The notes beneath the pieces were generated by a model. It saw nothing but the letters and a program-made list of their open reading frames with translations. It did not search any database and was not told the origin of the DNA. DNA of 64,000 nucleotides from Prostheceraeus crozeri (lineage: Eukaryota > Platyhelminthes > Polycladida > Euryleptidae). The DNA is taken from contig CAJQUW010015620.1 in NCBI GenBank assembly GCA_907163375.1, positions 372,001 through 436,000 on the forward strand. The letters are read 5' to 3'. Shown in pieces: positions 61,577 through 64,000 of this stretch (position 1 is its first letter; each line of letters starts with the position of its first letter). The position numbers were made by a program, and so were the translations under genes.

Positions 61577-61760
61577 AGTTTCGATTTTACTAAATGAACA
61601 TGAGTCCGAGACCCAATACCACGTGTGAGATATGCAAATTTTTGCACGTTTGTAGAAATGTACACGAATTTGACTGATCATGATGACAATACAGAATAAA
61701 GAATAGTATTCCACAAATCCTCCTTGTCATGACAACTTGGAGAGGTAATATAGTTTGCTA
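61577..61760. repeat. Diverged direct repeat, left copy
   Basis: It is similar along most of its length to 63490-63690; shared words include CAGTTTCGATTTTA, GTGAGAT-GCAAATTTTT and GACTGATCATGAT. Many changes and indels show that the duplication is old. Confidence 0.7.
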
Positions 61761-61820
61761 AATTGGCAATTCCATGGGTTACCATCACTAAAAGCTCAGC
61801 TTTATTATGATAAGATTATT

Positions 61821-61867
61821 ATTTTCTTAAGCGTGATCATATCACAAATTGCCACTGAAAGAGCAAA
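61821..61867. repeat. Inverted repeat, left arm
   Basis: TTTTCTTAAGCGTGATC and TTGCCACTGAAAGAGCAAAA pair, with a few differences, with the reverse complement at 63331-63384. The enclosed 1.46 kb shows no gene. Confidence 0.75.
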
Positions 61868-63330
61868 ACGTAAAGGAAACTTATCACAATGAACTTTAAA
61901 AGATGCAAATGGGTCCACATTACTATTCAAATTCGAGAAATGACGCGTTGTGAATCATTAAATCATGCCACTGAAAATTGAATTAAAAACATGACATTTC
62001 AGTCAAGAAGCTCTCAATAAGATCTCAACTATTCCTTGAAGACTTGCAGTATGCAGCTCGTGAAATTTCTTTGATCACTAGCTGAATTTCCTCTTAATTA
62101 AGATGCTTGTTAGCAAATATTCATTTCTTTTGATATCCGACTTGTTTATAGGGGCTTTATATCGGTAGTATACATGAATTTGCAGAAATTGAGTGTCTTT
62201 AAAAATGCTTAAATAAGTTTTTGGACCACAGGGACGTTATCTTCGAAAAGACTGAATATTTTCATATAACAATTTTCACTGCATACAGACACTTTTTTGC
62301 TTTTGAGTCGACCTACCTGCTACTATGCAACCTCTATGCAACTACCAACGTAATTCAGGGTGTGTGCCTACCAATTTAAATGTTTCAGACAATGCATGAC
62401 AACGGACAGATCTATCTTTCTTTCCGCTGTCTTCAGAGATTTGATGTGCACAAAATTACTCTTTCATATCTTAAGCCTACCTGTAGTTTGATTGAGTAAA
62501 TTGTTCATGGCGTGGACAGATTTCTTATCCCTATGCGACTGTTTGTCTGGAATCAAGGACTCCAGAATTAAATTTTACTGACTCAGCAAGTGTAAGGAAC
62601 ATCTTTAACATTGTGGGAGATCAATTCGGATATAACATTAAATTGTGTTGATCGTTATCAGGTTGACTCAATCAATTCTGATGTTAAATTATAGATGTTC
62701 GGATCACTTCGTCAGGATTGTGTCTCTGTGTCTAATTAAATTTATTCTATGCACTGGGATGCCAACTCCTGCCTTTTGTCGCCACTTTTCACCCCTTCCT
62801 CACAGTCATGCTGTAATGACATGAATAAAGATCATGCAAATTGTATTCTTCGGAATATAGGAAATGTATGCTCACGGCCTTTGTGAAATCGAAAATTGAA
62901 GAATAACTTCCGAGTGCTCACAAATGATTGACTGAATGTACGAGTAGCATCTTGTTGATTGTAAAAAGTTATCGGATTGCAAAACGTCACCCTGCAAATT
63001 GGCTTCTACCAAAATCTCGGCCGCTGATAATAAAGCACAAGAGTATGCGTTGTAGGCCTACAGCTTGAGCATCCTGCACCTCTACCTTGTCCAAACTGAT
63101 CAATATATGCTTTCAATTAATGAACATTAATGAACAGCTATTTTAATCAGGCTAAAATATAGCTGATTAAGAAGGAAATTTGATGACTTTTGGCTGAAAT
63201 TAGAAGTTTTTCATTTAATGTCATCGGCATGATTTTATGATTCACCAATTTATGTTTCAGTTCCTGAATCTGAAAGTAGTGTGGACCGACTTTAAAGTAG
63301 ATTATGATTCTTATTGTATTTGATTATGAT
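61868..63330. other. Interior between inverted repeats, no gene recognised
   Basis: It has no frame with recognisable motifs. It may be the interior of a non-autonomous DNA element or foldback element. Confidence 0.4.
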
Positions 63331-63384
63331 ATTTTGCTCTTCAGTGGCAATTGCATATTGTGATGCGATCACGCTTAAGAAAAT
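63331..63384. repeat. Inverted repeat, right arm
   Basis: It is the reverse complement of 61821-61867 with several small differences. Confidence 0.75.
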
Positions 63385-63489
63385 ACTCTGATTCACTTAC
63401 TCTAGGCTTTGATTAATGAGGCCGGACAATTAAAGTGGTATAAACAGTAATTCCATCGAATAGCCAAGATCAATCCCCATTGATTTTAC

Positions 63490-63690
63490 AGTTTCGATTT
63501 TATTAAATGAAACCAGTTTAAAAGGGATCCAGCAGCAAATGTGAGATGCGCAAATTTTTTGCAGTTTTCAAGAAATAGCCACGAAAAATTTGACGAATTG
63601 ACTGATCATGATAGCAATTTAAAGAAGGAATAATTGTATTTTAGAGATTCTCCGTGTCACAACAACCTTGGAGAGAGTTAAATTAATATT
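63490..63690. repeat. Diverged direct repeat, right copy
   Basis: It is the partner of 61577-61760. The two direct repeats lie outside the pair of inverted repeats. Confidence 0.7.
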
Positions 63691-63864
63691 GAGTTGTTAC
63701 ACTAATATATCTGCTTTTTGCCAGTATATTCACGTTATTGTCATTTCTCTTCAAATCCTTCTAGTAAAGTAATCGAGGAAGTTTGACAATTAGTAGGCCC
63801 ATAGAGTAGGGATCTATAGGTAGAGTTATCTTTGAGGTAGAGTGTCGACCAGGGATGCAGAGTC

Positions 63865-63945
63865 CTATCATTTTGATAGGACTCCAACTCCGACTCCGGG
63901 GGTTGATAGGACTCCGGCTTTTGAGAGGACTCCGACTCCGGGTGT
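63865..63945. repeat. Short GGACTCC/GACTCCGG repeats at the right edge
   Basis: GATAGGACTCC and CGACTCCGGG words recur four or more times in about 80 bp. This is a simple GC-richer repeat within A+T-rich DNA and may be part of a larger repeat cut by the window. Confidence 0.7.
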
Positions 63946-64000
63946 CAAGTATATAAAGCCATTTTTGAAAAATTTACTGGTAACCTACATCATAGATCAT

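Overview
The window is A+T-rich eukaryotic DNA made almost entirely of mobile elements; I recognise no host gene. A BEL/Pao retrotransposon remnant (a lineage known only from animals), Penelope-like fragments, CR1/RTE-like LINE fragments and PIF/Harbinger elements with a spliced MADF gene together point to an invertebrate animal. I cannot name the species.

Two Polinton/Maverick (adintovirus-like) elements dominate. Element 1 (from beyond the left edge to about 10.5 kb, possibly 12.87 kb) is decayed. It carries a broken protein-primed-type DNA polymerase B, an unknown broken gene, a broken coiled-coil fibre-like gene, a short pVI-like gene, a major capsid gene with an in-frame TGA, a frameshifted pX-like membrane gene, a PLA2-integrase fusion with an in-frame TAA, and an intact adenain-type protease. 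Element 2 (about 25.49-40.6 kb) has the same virion/integration module in the same order, with every reading frame open. It also has a penton-like minor capsid gene, two different A32-like ATPases, a zinc-finger gene, and a 1374-residue PolB on the opposite strand that is clearly of another lineage from the element 1 polymerase. The genes form a virus-like set: PolB for replication, ATPase for genome packaging, MCP and penton for the shell, protease for maturation, integrase for insertion, and a parvovirus-type PLA2 domain suggesting membrane penetration. Both elements are peppered with tiny GC-rich hairpins with 3-base loops, between genes and in frame inside genes.

Between the two elements (12.9-25.5 kb) lie a BEL/Pao remnant (minus), three decayed LINE fragments, a Penelope-like fragment, and a nearly full-length but frameshifted CR1/Jockey-like LINE. 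That LINE has tRNA-like pol III boxes upstream of ORF1 and is cut off in its reverse transcriptase where element 2 begins.

From 40.88 to 56.69 kb there is a head-to-tail array with a 4.86-kb period: three 3.92-kb Harbinger elements (transposase on plus, MADF protein on minus with one intron) alternating with four copies of a 0.94-kb LINE-containing spacer. All three Harbingers share the same inactivating lesions, so the array grew after inactivation. A poly-C run of 7, 8, 9 and 11 bases marks successive spacers.

From 56.7 to 64 kb there are Penelope-like reverse transcriptase and GIY-YIG-like fragments in opposite orientations, a small hairpin MITE, a hAT-like terminus and diverged direct and inverted repeats. 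The rest shows no gene I can support.
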